Below, one piece after another: positions 12,621 through 24,454 of a stretch of 64,000 bases of DNA; positions within the stretch are counted from its first letter, which is position 1; each line of letters begins with the position of its first letter. Below the pieces are notes generated by a model, which worked only from the letters and a program-made list of their open reading frames with translations, was not told where the DNA came from and did not search any database. This DNA comes from Ananas comosus (lineage: Eukaryota; Streptophyta; Magnoliopsida; Poales; Bromeliaceae). A program made the position numbers and the translations under genes. Location of the stretch: positions 3,082,773 to 3,146,772 of the forward strand of contig NC_033640.1 in the NCBI RefSeq assembly GCF_001540865.1, read 5' to 3'.

Positions 12621-12733
12621 CAAGCTTCTTAATAAACCCGCATTTCACTATTAGAAAGTGCCTTCTCGAGCACTGAGGCGAATCGAGCGTGTGAGACCGT
12701 GGTCGAAACTCTACCAAAGGTCGTCTTCTTCAG

Positions 12734-13941
12734 CTACTCAACCAAAGGGGATAAAGGAGGTGATCCAGCTGAAGAGCGAGAAGGAAAAGGAGAATCAATC
12801 AAAATAGGCTGAAGATTTACCTCGGCCCATGAGGGAGCTGGCTGTGGGCCTTCTTCATCAGGCATCGGCATGGCAAAGGCCTTTGTAAGGACCGACTTAG
12901 GCACTTTCTTAGCTGGAATAGTGGTTTGAGCCGAGGGTATAATACTAGTGGTTGGTTTCTCCATCGACGACACGCCTTCAACCAATGCAAAAGGGACAGA
13001 AAGGCGAATTCTAATTGCAATTGTTTTTCGCCGCTTTTGCTATGGCAAAAGAACTGGAGAAATAGATTCAATAAGCCGCTTCTCTGAAAGCTTAGCCGAT
13101 GGATCAGGAACACGTGTCGGCTAAGAAGAATAAAAGAATAAAAGAATAAAAATGAGCTGAAAGCATAATAAAAGTAAGTATATGACGAGAAGCATACCGC
13201 CGAGGGGCGAGGAGAAACCTTTGGATCCGTGTCGAAATCCTCGCCCGAACCCTCTAGTTCCGGAGAGTCGGGTGCAACCTTTTTACCAGTAGAAGGGTGA
13301 ACTAAAGTAAACAAAAGAGATTAAAGAGAGAACGAAAAAATAATAGAAGAAAAAAAGACAAGAGTCAAATCAAGAAGTACCTTCTGTATAAAGGATGTTA
13401 CGGAAGCAGTGAGACGAGGTCTTAGAAAAAATGACCTCACAAAATGACCTCATAGATAGAATGATGCCAAGGGAGCGGACCGATGATCACCGCCACATCA
13501 AAAAGGGTCGGGTGAAAGGTCCCACCCTAAAGAAGAAAGTGTTAGAAACTAAAGACCATAAACATAAAGCTGCAACAAGAAGGAGGCTATCGGCTTGAGG
13601 ATGGGTCTTTAAGAGTTGGATAGCTTCATAGATCCCAATTTCAAGCTAATGATCGGTGTAATAGCCTTGACTCGATCTAGTCAGGCCAAATGGGCATCCG
13701 AAATGGTAGGCTAGGTGCGGAGACTCTTCCCAGATGATGACTTTAGAAAAAACCAAGAGTGAAGATGGATAACGTTGGCCATCAAAGGGAGCCCTTCCGT
13801 TAAGAAAAGAAAAGCATCAACTGGAGGAGGCGCTATGAACGAAAGGCCGAGTGTTAAGTGAGAGGAATCTGACTCGACAAACTGCCTTAAAAGAGTACAG
13901 TCGAGATCTGGAAGCGAATGGAGAGAGGGAATCCAAGCCAT
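12734..13941 (-). pseudogene. Plant mobile domain (aminotransferase-like) gene, three exons
   Basis: The minus strand carries a decayed gene with part of a plant mobile domain (PMD). The best evidence is the block FHPTLFDVAVIIGPLP near 13470-13510, which matches the family signature of a T-P-T-L-x-D-V segment followed by a G-L-P-like motif. Exon 1 runs from about 13941 (MAWIPSLHSLPDLD) to 13381, with in-frame stops and one frameshift. Intron 1 is 13302-13380 (gt...ag, 79 bp). Exon 2 is 13198-13301 (HPSTGKKVAPDSPELEG, acidic). Intron 2 is 13121-13197 (77 bp). Exon 3 is 12734-13120, with one stop, a basic KRRK patch and a proline-rich tail ending SPLVE. Both splices keep the frame. PMD proteins of the MAIN/MAIL type act in the nucleus in gene and transposon silencing, and PMD genes are often carried by transposons. 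This one lies antisense just upstream of the polypurine tract of an LTR element. Confidence 0.6.
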
Positions 13942-14361
13942 TGAAAAATTTTGGAATCAAAGAAAGCTTGTAATTGAAGGATCATAGAAGCTCCTTCTCA
14001 GGAAGAGCAAGAACCAAAAAAGAAGGGTTTAGAGGGCAGGAGGAAAACGAGGCCGTCGTTGGGAATTTCGAAATAAAGTATGACTGCGAGATGACGGCAG
14101 TAATTAATGCCTTAATTAATACCCTAGATGAAACAAAGGAATGAGAAATCACGGCCGTCCCTAGATAAGACAAAAGCCACAAAGAAATCATAGCCATCAA
14201 AGGGATGGGAATCAAGTACGAAGTGACCGAAGGTACAATTTGGTGAAGCCGCATGTGATTTGACCACAACAGATGGCATCAATTGTTGAATCCGCGGCAC
14301 CCGAATCTCAATTGTTGAAACAAAAAGATGCTAGCCACCCAAAACGACTGTTCAGATTGCT
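13942..14361. other. Non-coding end of outer LTR element
   Basis: No gene is supported. On the minus strand this would be the promoter and 5' leader of the PMD gene. On the plus strand it is the region before the polypurine tract of the outer element. Confidence 0.4.
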
Positions 14362-14451
14362 ACCGAGGGGGCATTGTTGGCGCCATAAAAATAATGCCAC
14401 GTGGAAGAGAGAGCTGAGCCACGTGAACAAAGCTAAAGAACCACCCAAAAC
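14362..14451 (+). repeat. Polypurine tract and start of outer 3' LTR
   Basis: The purine-rich accgagggggca (14362-14373) is followed by TGTTGGCGCCAT at 14375, the usual layout of a 3' LTR start in plus orientation. The LTR is cut after 77 bases by the Angela element. It probably continues at 23547. Confidence 0.6.
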
Positions 14452-16178
14452 AAATTTGATTTTTGAAAACTCTCGAGATTCAATCTCAAAAATCACGCAA
14501 TTGGGATCCCTCATGTTCTTAAGAATAAAGAAGAAAAGTAAGATCGAAACTTTACCTTATTCGCGGATAAATCTTCACCTCAATTTGATGATCGTGGAAT
14601 TCGGTTCTCTTGAAGCCGCACACGCGTCCGGCCTCTATAGGTATCCACACGAGGTTCTTGATTTGATCGATGTCCTCACCGGGGTGCTAGCTCCCTTGCA
14701 AAATGACGTCTTTCTTGCTAGAAGATGAAAGAAAGAAAAGAGGATAGATGACGGCTTCGGTTTTCTAAAAACTCCTGTATATTATATATAGGAATTTAAT
14801 CCTATTCCTAATAATATAATAACCATTAAGGATAAGTACAAATCTAGATTTAAATTTATCCTTTCCTTAATTAGTTACATCAATCAAATCCTAATTTGAT
14901 TCGACTTGAACTTTATATTAATTTGATCTTATTAAATTAATAATGCAACATTTGCACATAAGTCCTCTTATAATTTACTAACTATTAGTAAGTCCTCTCT
15001 AGTAACATTTACACTTTAATACCACTAATTTGTAACAATTACAAATTAGTCCAATTATCAACATATTGACAATTAGGTCCTCCGGCGATTCAATAATCGC
15101 GATCTAGCTATCCGATCAATCACAACCTCTTATGTGTGTGACCCCATAGGTTCTATTCTATCTGGTAGTGAGATATATTTTGATCACTATCAACAATATC
15201 ACTGAAACTCCTTTCAATGGATTAGAACAATTCCAACTCAGCCCAATGAGAATTATCGATCATCTAGATAATTCTCATGAGTCTCACAATCCACCAGTGA
15301 CGCCTAGCAGCATGTAGTGGCATTCCAGTAGAATGGAATACTGAACCTCTTGGTGCAGTTACCGTGTGATACAATCCTTCTATCATGAGTCCCGACTAGA
15401 CGGAGGTTATGGAATAACTCGTCAAACCCCATCGTCTGTCATATGTTAAATTTATTCGACTCGAGTTTCTAATATCGGAAACCCTTTTCCGCTATTTATT
15501 CTGCCCTGGCCAAGGTCTTCTAAACTCGGTCTCATAAATCACATAGGACTAACACCCCTATCTACCAAGGGAGATAGATTCCATCTAAGTGCGCACCCTA
15601 TTCCTACAATGAACCTACTGCAGCCAACATGCACCGCAAGGACCCGAATGGCTAGGGACCAAGTGTATGTACAGTCAAACTACAGTAACCTCATTGTGAA
15701 TAGACGAGGCACCGCAGGTCAAAGGACCAGTCACACTACTGCAACATTGAGTAAGTCACTGACGAGTGAGTAGACATCCAAGTGACTTCTCGCGTTGGTC
15801 ATGCTCGGTACCCTTGTTCTCTAACAACCACCTGCATATTCGCTTCAGTGTCCCCACACTATCGACTCGAGACCCGTCTACCCAAAAGGGAAGCGACCTA
15901 TGCACCAATCTCACCGGATCAATCACCGTCTCCGTGATGATCTATTGATCGGGAGCATTTAGGAATTAACCACCAATGACGCATGTCTCAAATTCTCAAC
16001 TCTTGAGAATATATGTCATCATCTTATTAATTCCTTGAACGATTCATGGACACATATACAACATGAATGGAAATAATAACCCAAATTTATTCATAATATT
16101 TTAAAATCAAATACAAATTTATGTCCTAGAAAGAGTACATGTGTCAGCCTAGTTGGCTTCTAGGGCATACATCTAACA
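14452..16178 (-). repeat. Angela 3' LTR
   Basis: It matches 21827-23546 base for base apart from scattered substitutions and one 7-base insertion (near 14727). Its internal border is ...catctaaca at 16178, followed by the polypurine tract (aagtgggagat on the minus strand). It is truncated at its outer end. Confidence 0.93.
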
Positions 16179-16192
16179 ATCTCCCACTTGTA

Positions 16193-17685
16193 TTAAAGCC
16201 AATCAACCATATACGTAAGCCCCATCTTCTCAAGGTGGACTTCAGTCTTCTGCTGGCTAAGTGGTTTAGTCAATGGGTCTGCCACGTTATCCGTGGAGTC
16301 TATTCTCTGCATCTCGATGTATTTCTTGTCGAGGTAGTCGCGTATAATATGAAACCGCCGCTCTATATGCTTGGACTTCTGATGAGACCTGGGCTCCTTA
16401 GCTAGGGCTATGGCGCCATTGTTGTCGCAATAGAGTGGTATGAAATCCGATGACATCACACTTAATTCCGCGGCAAACTTCATGAATCAGAAGGCCTACA
16501 TCAAATGCGGCGATATACTCTGCTTCCATGGTAGGGTGGTTGTTTGGAACTCTTCCAATACACCAAGCCACTATTGCATAAGAACACACATCCTGACATA
16601 GACTTTCTATCGTCAACATCAGACATAAAGTCTGAATCAGTATATCCTTGTATTTTCAACTCTCCTCCTCCAAAGCCCAAGAACATATCCTTAGTCCTTC
16701 TCAAGTATTTGAGTATGTTCTTCACAGCAATCCAGTGCTCCTCATCTGGATTAGATTGATATCTACTTGTGACACTCACAGCAAGCGCGATATCAGGTCG
16801 TGTACATAGCATGGCGTACATAAGACTCCCTATAGCTGATGCATAAGGGATCTTACTCATACGTTGAATCTCTTCAAATGTATTGGGGCACATTTTCTTA
16901 GAGAAATAAATTCCATGTCTAAGAGGTAAAAGTCCCTTTTTGGAGTTTTCCGTGCTGAACCTCTTCAGCACCTCTTCTATGTACATTTTCTGTGAGAGGC
17001 CTAGCATCCTTTTAGATCTATCTCTATAGACCTTTATCCCCAAAATATAGGATGCTTCCCCTAGATCTTTCATGGAGAATTCTTTAGACAACCATATTTT
17101 AACTGAAGTCAGCATTGGAATGTCATTCCCAATTAGGAGAATGTCATCCACGTACAATACGAGGAATGTGACAGCTCTCCCACTGACCTTCTTATAAACA
17201 CATGGTTCCTCCTCATTCTTAACGAAATCAAACGATTTAATCACGTTATCGAAACGAGTATTCCAAGTCCGAGATGCTTGCTTAAGTCCATAAATGGACC
17301 GTTGCAACTTGCATACTTTGTGACTTTCGTCACCGGAAGTGAAACCCAAAGGCTGCTCCATATAGATATCTTCCTCAAGATATCCATTTAGGAAGGCAGT
17401 TTTCAGATCCATTTGCCAAATATCATAATCATAGTATGCTGCAAGGGCAAGCAGTGTTCGAATGGATTTAAGCATGGCCACAGGTGAAAAGGTCTCCTGA
17501 TAGTCAATGCCTTCGCGTTGACTATAACCTTTCGCAACCAGCCTTGCTTTATAGGTCTCTACCTTTCCATCCGAACTTATCTTTCTTTTGTAGATCCATT
17601 TACACCCGATAGGTACTATACCTTCTGGTGGGTCTACCAAAATCCAAACCTGCTTGGAATGCATTGAGTCAATTTCTGACTTCAT
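16193..17685 (-). pseudogene. Copia reverse transcriptase and RNase H
   Basis: This is the polymerase of the Angela element. The frame from 17685 to 16501 encodes GCKWIYKRK, ARLVAKGYSQ, DIWQMDLKTAFLNG, SIYGLKQASR and the catalytic LYVDDILL (17140-17160). It then covers the start of RNase H (GYTDSDF). Near 16501-16620 the reading shifts frame. The RNase H end continues at 16483-16193 with PLYCDNNGAIALAKEP, HIERRFHIIRDYL and VADPLTKPL, all standard copia RNase H blocks. Upstream, between integrase and RT, the reading is open except for stops at about 17689 and 17968. Confidence 0.93.
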
Positions 17686-17970
17686 GGCATCCAGTCATTT
17701 CTCGGAATCGATGTCAGACATCGCCTCATTGTAGGTTTTGGGATCATCTCCATGTTCCCTATCTCCTATGAGGAACATTTCCTCTACTTCCTCTGTAACG
17801 ATATCTAAGTATCTTTTAGTGGTATGGGAGATTCTACTCGACCTACGAGGTGGAGGAGGTACTACGTGTACTGGCTCAGCTTGAATAGGTTTTGTAAGTT
17901 TGATGACTCGTTGCTCTTCAGAGACTCTCTCTTCGAGCTCAATTTTTCTCCCACTAGCTTCTTGAATAAA

Positions 17971-19128
17971 TTATTTTTCCAAAAAAATAGCATGTTTGCT
18001 TACAACTACATTGTGATTCTCCGGGATATAAAAATAGTAACCTAAAGTTTCTTTAGGATATCCAATAAAACGAGCCTTCTCAGACCTAGCCTCTAACTTG
18101 TCCGCCTGTAGTCGCTTAACATGGGCCGGACACCCCCAAATCTTGATATGGCCAAGACTTGGTTTCTTACCATGCCACATCTCATACGGCGTAGTAGGAA
18201 CAGATTTAGAGGGAACTCTATTTAACAAGTAAGCTGCAGTAAGCAAAGCATGTCCCCAAAGAAATAAAGGAGGATCAGTGAAGCTCATCATGGATCGAAC
18301 CATATCCAATAAGGTTCGGTTTCTCCGTTCTGACACCCCGTTGAGTTGAGGTGTTCCCGGAGGAGTCCACTGTGAGACTATGCCGTTTTCTTTGAGATAA
18401 TTTAGGAACTCTCCACTAAGGTATTCTCCTCCTCGATCTGATCGAAGAACCTTGATGGATTTTTCAGTTTGTTTTTCTACTTCATATCTGAATTCTTTGA
18501 ACTTTTCAAAAACCTCAGATTTGTGTTTCATAAGATACACATACCCATACCGTGAATAATCATCGGTAAAGGTTATGAAGTAGAGATAACCACCCCTAGC
18601 ATGCACATCAAATGGCCCACACACATCAGTGTGTATCAAGGAAAGTATCTCAGTGGCCCTTTCCCCTTGTCCTACAAAGGGTAATTTAGTCAATTTTTCT
18701 TGAAGACAAGATTCACAAACTGGATAAGACTCTGAAGTCAATGAGCCGAGAAGCCCATCTTTATCCAATTTATTGATCCTTTCTTCTCCAATATGACCAA
18801 GCCTGAGGTGCCACATATACTTTAGGTTCATCTCATCTCTAGGTCTCTTAGACCCAACAGCAGTCACTACTTGCTCAGAAATATTTGCAGAAACATCCAT
18901 ATATAAATGATAAAGACTGTCAATCATAAAACCACGACTAATAATATTGTTTCTAAAATAAATTATGCAGTAGTCTTTGTCATAATTAAAATTATAACCG
19001 TCCCGTGCTAAAGAAGAAACATAAATTAAATTCCTGCTAGCAGCAGGTACATAATAATAGTCTTTAAGTAATAAAACATATTCTGACGGTAGTCGCAAAA
19101 GGATATGTGCCAGCAGCCACAGCAGCAA
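17971..19128 (-). pseudogene. Copia integrase
   Basis: This enzyme inserts the cDNA into the genome. The zinc-binding HHCC domain is visible as WHLRLGHIG and CESCLQEK. The catalytic triad follows: D in IHTDVCGPF, D in TFTDDYSRYG, and E in NGVSERRNRT. The C-terminal GKY/GCPAHV-type region is present (HIKIWGCPAHVK, RFIGYP). The frame ends with a stop near 17968 where the polyprotein should continue to RT. A frameshift at 19064-19128 separates it from the protease. The 3' end of this frame is the linker before RT. Confidence 0.93.
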
Positions 19129-19831
19129 CTCTTGCCCCGTTGCCCACCCATAGGGTCACTTCACCTTCCTTAAGCCCTATACTTTCCCATAGACCCTGCA
19201 TTGAAGTACGCAGATGAGAACTAGAACCAGAGTCTATAACCCAACTAGAAGTAGAGGAAACCGTAAGGTTAGTTTCTATTACGAACAAGTCTGACATACC
19301 TTCCGAAGGTGTGTCCTTCTTTTTATTCTTCAAGCTCTCCAGGTAGACAGGACAATTTCTCTTCCAATGACTATCAACGTTGCAGTGGAAACATTTTCCT
19401 TTGTCAGCGGCCTTATTCTTAGGAACTTCCTTCTTGGGCTTATTTTCCGTCTTTTGTTTCTTCGCGGGTTTCTTCCTCCAATTAGACTTTCTTTTGGAAG
19501 AGGAAGCTCGCACCACAGCGAGAATTGAGCCCTTTGAAATTTTCAAAGTCCCTTCTATAGTTACCAACATGTTCAATAACTCAGCGTTGGTGCAATCAAT
19601 TTTATTCATATGGTAGTTTATAATAAACTGTCCATATGATACAGGAAGGGATTGGAGGATCAGATCAACTTGCAATTCCTTATTCATTTTCACGCCAAGC
19701 TTCTCAAGCTCCTCGAGGTCTTTGATCATTGTCAAACAGTGATCATGAACAGACTGCCCATCGTGCATCTTGGCTTTAAAGAGTCTTTTGGACACTTCAA
19801 AACGAGCAGATCGGCTTTGCTCACCATACAA
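19064..19831 (-). pseudogene. Copia gag (C-terminal part) and protease
   Basis: The frame starts inside gag with the capsid UBN2-type segment (VHDHCLTMIKDLEELEKLG, NYHMNKI). A basic lysine-rich stretch follows and then the nucleocapsid zinc knuckle CFHCNVDSHWKRNC (CX2CX4HX4C). The aspartic protease follows with the active site WVIDSGSSSHL. After about GTYPFATTV the frame is lost. One stop at about 19829 separates this from the gag start. Confidence 0.9.
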
Positions 19832-20161
19832 CTACTTGAGGTGAGTTAGCATTTCCTTAGCAGTCTTCATATCCTCATGTTGGCGTTGAAGTTCATTTGA
19901 CATCGACGCCAAAATGTAGCACCTTACTTTATTATCGTCATCCGTCCATTTTTCCTGAGCTGTCCTTTGATCAGCTGTAGGACGGTTTGGTAATGTGGGG
20001 GGGTCCTGGTTGAGAATATAACTAAGCTTTTCGGAACTCAAAACTATTTTTAAGTTCCTTAACCAATCTTTATAATTAGTTCCAATTAAACGGTTTGAAT
20101 CAAGAATTCGAGAGAGAGGATTGGAAGCGGACATTTTATTCTGCAGAGAGTAAATATTCAA
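19832..20161 (-). pseudogene. Copia gag, N-terminal part
   Basis: This begins the gag-pol reading frame. The methionine of MSASNPLSRILDSNRL at 20134 is the more likely start; another methionine lies nine codons upstream. The sequence NRLIGTNYKDWLRNLKIVL matches the first gag block of Angela/Tork elements. The frame ends with a TAG just before the segment that continues at 19831, so a single mutation splits gag. Confidence 0.88.
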
Positions 20162-21783
20162 AATTAGATATTTGTATTTGTTTTGAAAATTTGTTTTAGG
20201 GATTTTAAAAATAAATTTAGCCTCCCACTATTTTCTCGAGTCTCTTACACTCCTCGGGTAGAGAAACGAAAACCCAACACGACAAAAGGTTGCAAGTGGG
20301 TACTGCAGTCCCACCAGTTTAACGTACCACCTCACCTAACAGTTATTGGTGATATGCAAACCGATGAGTGGACAACTCTTGTCCAATGCTTCTCAAGCAA
20401 ATTGGAGAGATCGGTCTCTAAGTCCTGTAAGCCTCACCTGACAGTTATTGGCCCCATTCCTTAGTTAAGTCAGACTCACCGTTCAAACGCGTAAGCAAAA
20501 CCGTCATTGGGTCCCTCAACTGACAGTTATTGGGCCGAACACCATCTTTACTCCGAAGCATCTCATGCTAATAGAGTGGTTGCGAATTCCCGATGCAACT
20601 GACCACTGTAACCAGCCGTGCCAATCAACACCAGAAAAGCGCCCGCACTTCTACAACGGCGGAAGACCGCTCGACTTAATATTTATGAGGAGATTTATTT
20701 GGGTCTCAAAAAATATTTTATTTCTTTACATCTAATGCAAATAAAATAAAAAATCAATCCGCACAAACAAATATAATTAAACTGGTGATGATCATGGATC
20801 TTAGAAGTGGATTCGGACTCGAGCCACTGAGTCGGAATCGGGGTCTTAGGGTCATAAATTACAAGCACACACACGTCATTGGTTTGATTGTTTTCAACTT
20901 CTTGATCCGATCTGGAGCTTCAACTTGATCCGATCCTTATCAACACCTTGATCTGACCGTCATCAAGTATTCGTCTCTATCCGGACCTTGCGAACTTTTG
21001 GGCTTGCAACCGATCAACCAATGACGTGCAATCATACATTATGCAACCCAATAATAAAAATAAAATAAAAATTAATTACAATTGATAACTTTTATCTCTA
21101 ATCTATTGAGACACGCAGGTCTCCAAATAAATCGGCTTGTGCATGCAAGCACAAATATAGCCATCTCTAATACAAAATCCTTAATTTAAACAAATTTAAA
21201 ATTACAGGATTCGGCATACACATCATACATCACATGTCAAAATATAAATAGGTCGCTATCCATGATCATCACCGTATCTCATACATCACATGCATAATAA
21301 TAAATTTTGGATATTCTAATTAACCGTTAACCGATGATTCGAAAGAATAAATTATTAAAAATAATCAATCTTATGAATTATAATAATTTTGATCAACAAT
21401 TTAATCTACAAAAATAACATCTTGATCTCATCAAGAAATCAATTTGATCTAATCAAATTAGATTCACCCTTTTCTTTTATTTTAAAAACGATCTAATCAG
21501 CTTTTAAAAAAATGTTTAAGAATTTTTTTAAAAAAATTTTGTCATCCATACGGACGCTACAGTAGCATCCATACGGATGCTACAGTAATTGCTACAGTAA
21601 CATCTTTTTTTTTTTTTTTTTGCTTGCATGCTAGAAATCATCAATTAAATTGTTTGATCAATTTGATTTTTCGAATCAACCAAACAACGATCTATAAATC
21701 TTTTGATCGGCGAAAAACAGTTTAGAATACCCAAATTCATAATTTTAATCTTAAAAAAAACATGAGGATGGCTCTGATACCAC
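20162..21783 (-). other. Copia 5' leader with primer binding site
   Basis: This is the untranslated leader between the 5' LTR and gag. The primer binding site for initiator tRNA-Met reads tggtatcagagc on the minus strand (21771-21782), directly beside the LTR. The segment cagttattgg occurs three times (about 20340, 20443, 20525). Two near-identical blocks (catccatacgga...gctacagta) lie at 21544-21590. No ORF is credible here. The leader is long (1.6 kb), as in BARE-like elements. Confidence 0.85.
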
Positions 21784-23546
21784 TGTTAGAAAATTGGTAA
21801 AACGCAACGGAAAAGAAAATCAAATAAATTTGATTTTTGAAAACTCTCGAGATCCAATCTCAAAAATCACGCAATTGGGATCCCTCATGTTCTTAAGAAT
21901 AAAGAAGAAAAGTAAGATCGAAACTTTACCTTATTCGCGGATAAATCTTTATCTCAATTTGATGATCGTGGAATTCGGTTCTCTTGAAGCCGCACACGCG
22001 TCCGGCCTCTATAGGTATCCACACGAGGTTCTTGATTTGATCGATGTCCTCACCGGGGTGCTAGCTCCCTTACAAAATGACGTCTTTCTTACTAGAAGAT
22101 GAGAAAAGAGGATAGATGACGGCTTCGGTTTTCTAAAAACTCCCGTATATTATATATAGGAATTTAATCCTATTCCTAATAATATAATAACCATTAAGGA
22201 TAAGTACAAATCTAGATATAAATTTATCCTTTCCTTAATTAGTTACATCAATCAAATCCCAATTTGATTCGACTTGAACTTTATATTAATTTGATCTTAT
22301 CAAATTAATAATGCAATATTTGCACATAAGTCCTCTTATAATTTACTAACTATTAGTAAGTCCTCTCTAGTAACATTTACATTTTAATACCACTAATTTG
22401 TAACAATTACAAATTAGTCTAATTATCAACATATTGACAATTAGATCCTCCGACGATTCAATAATCGCGATCTAGCTATCTGATCAATCACAACCTCTTA
22501 CGTGTGTGACCCCATAGGTTCTATTCTATCTGCTAGTGAGATATATTTTGATCACTATCAACAATATCACTGAAACTCCTTTCAGTGGATCAGAACAATT
22601 CCAACTCAGCCCAATGAGAATTATCGATCATCTAGATAATTCTCATGAGTCTCACAATCCACCAGTGACGCCTAGCAGCATGTAGTGGCATTCCAGTAGA
22701 ATGGAATACTGAACCTCTTGGTGCAGTTACCGTGTGATACAATCCTTCTATCATGAGTCCCGACTAGACGGAGGTTATGGAATAACTCGTCAAACCCCAT
22801 CGTCTGTCATATGTTAAATTTATTCGACTCGAGTTTCTAATATCGGAAACCCTTTTCCGCTATTTATTCTGCCCTGGCCAAGGTCTTCTAAACTCGGTCT
22901 CATAAATCACATAGGACTAACACCCCTATCTACCAAGGGAGATAGATTCCATCTAAGTGCGCACCCTATTCCTACAATGAACCTACTGCAGCCAACATGC
23001 ACCGCAAGGACCCGAATGGCTAGGGACCAAGTGTATGTACAGTCAAACTACAGTAACCTCATTGTGAATAGCCGAGGCACCGCAGGTCAAAGGACCAGTC
23101 ACACTACTGCAACATTGAGTAAGTCACTGACTAGTGAGTAGACATCCAAGTGACTTCTCGCGTTGGTCATGCTCGGTACCCTTGTTCTCTAACAACCACC
23201 TGCATATTTGCTTCAGTGTCCCCACACTGTCGACTCGAGATCCGTCTACCCAAAAGGGAAGCGACCTATGCACCAATCTCACTGGATCAATCACCGTCCC
23301 CGTGATGATCCATTGATTGGGAGCATTTAGGAATTAACCACCAATGATACATGTCTCAAATTCTCAACTCTTGAGAATATATGTCATCATCTTATTAATT
23401 CCTTGAACGATTCATGGACACATACACAACATGAATGAAAATAATAATCCAAATTTATTCATAATATTTTAAAATCAAATACAAATTTATGTCCTAGAAA
23501 GAGTATATGTGTCAGCCTAGTTGGCTTCTAGAGCATACATCTAACA
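21784..23546 (-). repeat. Angela 5' LTR, complete
   Basis: The LTR starts tgttag at 21784 and ends ctaaca at 23546, forming short inverted termini. No coding sequence is present; the small open frames in both LTRs are identical by duplication. Confidence 0.94.
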
Positions 23547-23983
23547 GGATCAACATAAATAAACAGAAATTGCCTGCGCAAGAAGTCTTTTCACACACGA
23601 ATCAAGAGACCCCAACATTTTTAATTCCTTTCTTTTTCTACATTTACCGCTTTCCTAAGAGTGGTCTTTTAAGATGGATTTTTCTATTAGTTGGTAGATT
23701 TTACTGTATTTTCAAGAATTCAGTAGATTAGCGATAGGGACTATCTCTTTGTATATCTCTATTTTTCAATAATACATTGAAGCGACTCGGCTCATTTCAG
23801 CCAAGTCAGTAATATTTTTGAGTGTTTGAACTCGGCTGAGCGGATCCTTCCTCAGCCGATCGCTTGATTCTGTCATGGGCGCATTTTGAGCATCATCATT
23901 AGAAGCCATCCCGTCTCTCAACTCGCTTCCCGAAACAGAGGTTTGACCAGGTCAACGGTCTCGTTATTCGGCTCGCAGCACAC
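23547..23983 (+). repeat. Outer element LTR, continuation (tentative)
   Basis: This flank of the copia element has LTR-like features: tttgtatatctc as a possible TATA region, caataatacatt as a possible poly(A) signal, and cggctga/ctcggct repeats. It may end near ...gctcgcagca. Continuity with 14375-14451 is inferred from position only. Confidence 0.4.
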
Positions 23984-24454
23984 TCTTAAAACTATTGGAA
24001 TGGTTCCCAATCCTTATTACTCACTAGAATTTCGCAATTTACAAAAGTTTCTTGCATTACATATTCTAGAATGCCTGGAAGTTTCAGGGCATACATTTTT
24101 AAAGATGAGTGATTCTTTTGGCAAATTCCATAGAGGATAACTTGATCGTCTCTACGACAACAGTAAGTTTATGTAGACATATGCAAGAATTGGCTTATTA
24201 ACTTTCTAACTTACACCATTATTTTCTAATCTAAAATAGTATGATACGAATTTTTTTTAAAAAAAATTACTCATAAGAAAAGAAAACAAACACTCTCAAT
24301 GTATGCATCCAATCAAGCACAACTGGGGAAATCAAATATAATTTAGGCGCTCTTAATTAAGCAAAATTATTGCACATATTTGGTACGGTCAACGTCCAAT
24401 GTGTACAAATTTAAATCTCTTGGTCTTAATTAATTAAAGGAAAAGCCCTTATAT
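23984..24454. other. Non-coding interval
   Basis: No gene or repeat terminus was recognised in this AT-rich interval. Confidence 0.4.

Larger units (their letters stand above)
14452..23546 (-). mobile_element. Ty1/copia element, Angela/BARE type
   Basis: This is a nearly complete copia element on the minus strand with the order gag, protease, integrase, RT-RNase H, which is the copia order. It has a 5' LTR at 21784-23546 (1763 bp), a primer binding site at 21771-21782, a polypurine tract at about 16179-16190 and a 3' LTR at 14452-16178. The long LTRs, the initiator-Met primer site and the RT sequence suggest the Angela/BARE clade. The two LTRs look about 98% identical by eye, so the insertion is recent. 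The outer end of the 3' LTR lacks about 45 bases, so no target duplication can be checked. A few stops and frameshifts make it non-autonomous. Confidence 0.93.

Noticed and set aside
14273..14728. 151-residue frame on the plus strand, repeated in part at 21794-22102
   Set aside because: The repeated part lies in the two Angela LTRs. The similarity is due to LTR identity.
15766..15948. 60-residue frame repeated at 23134-23316
   Set aside because: Both lie within the Angela LTRs and owe their similarity to the duplication of the LTR.
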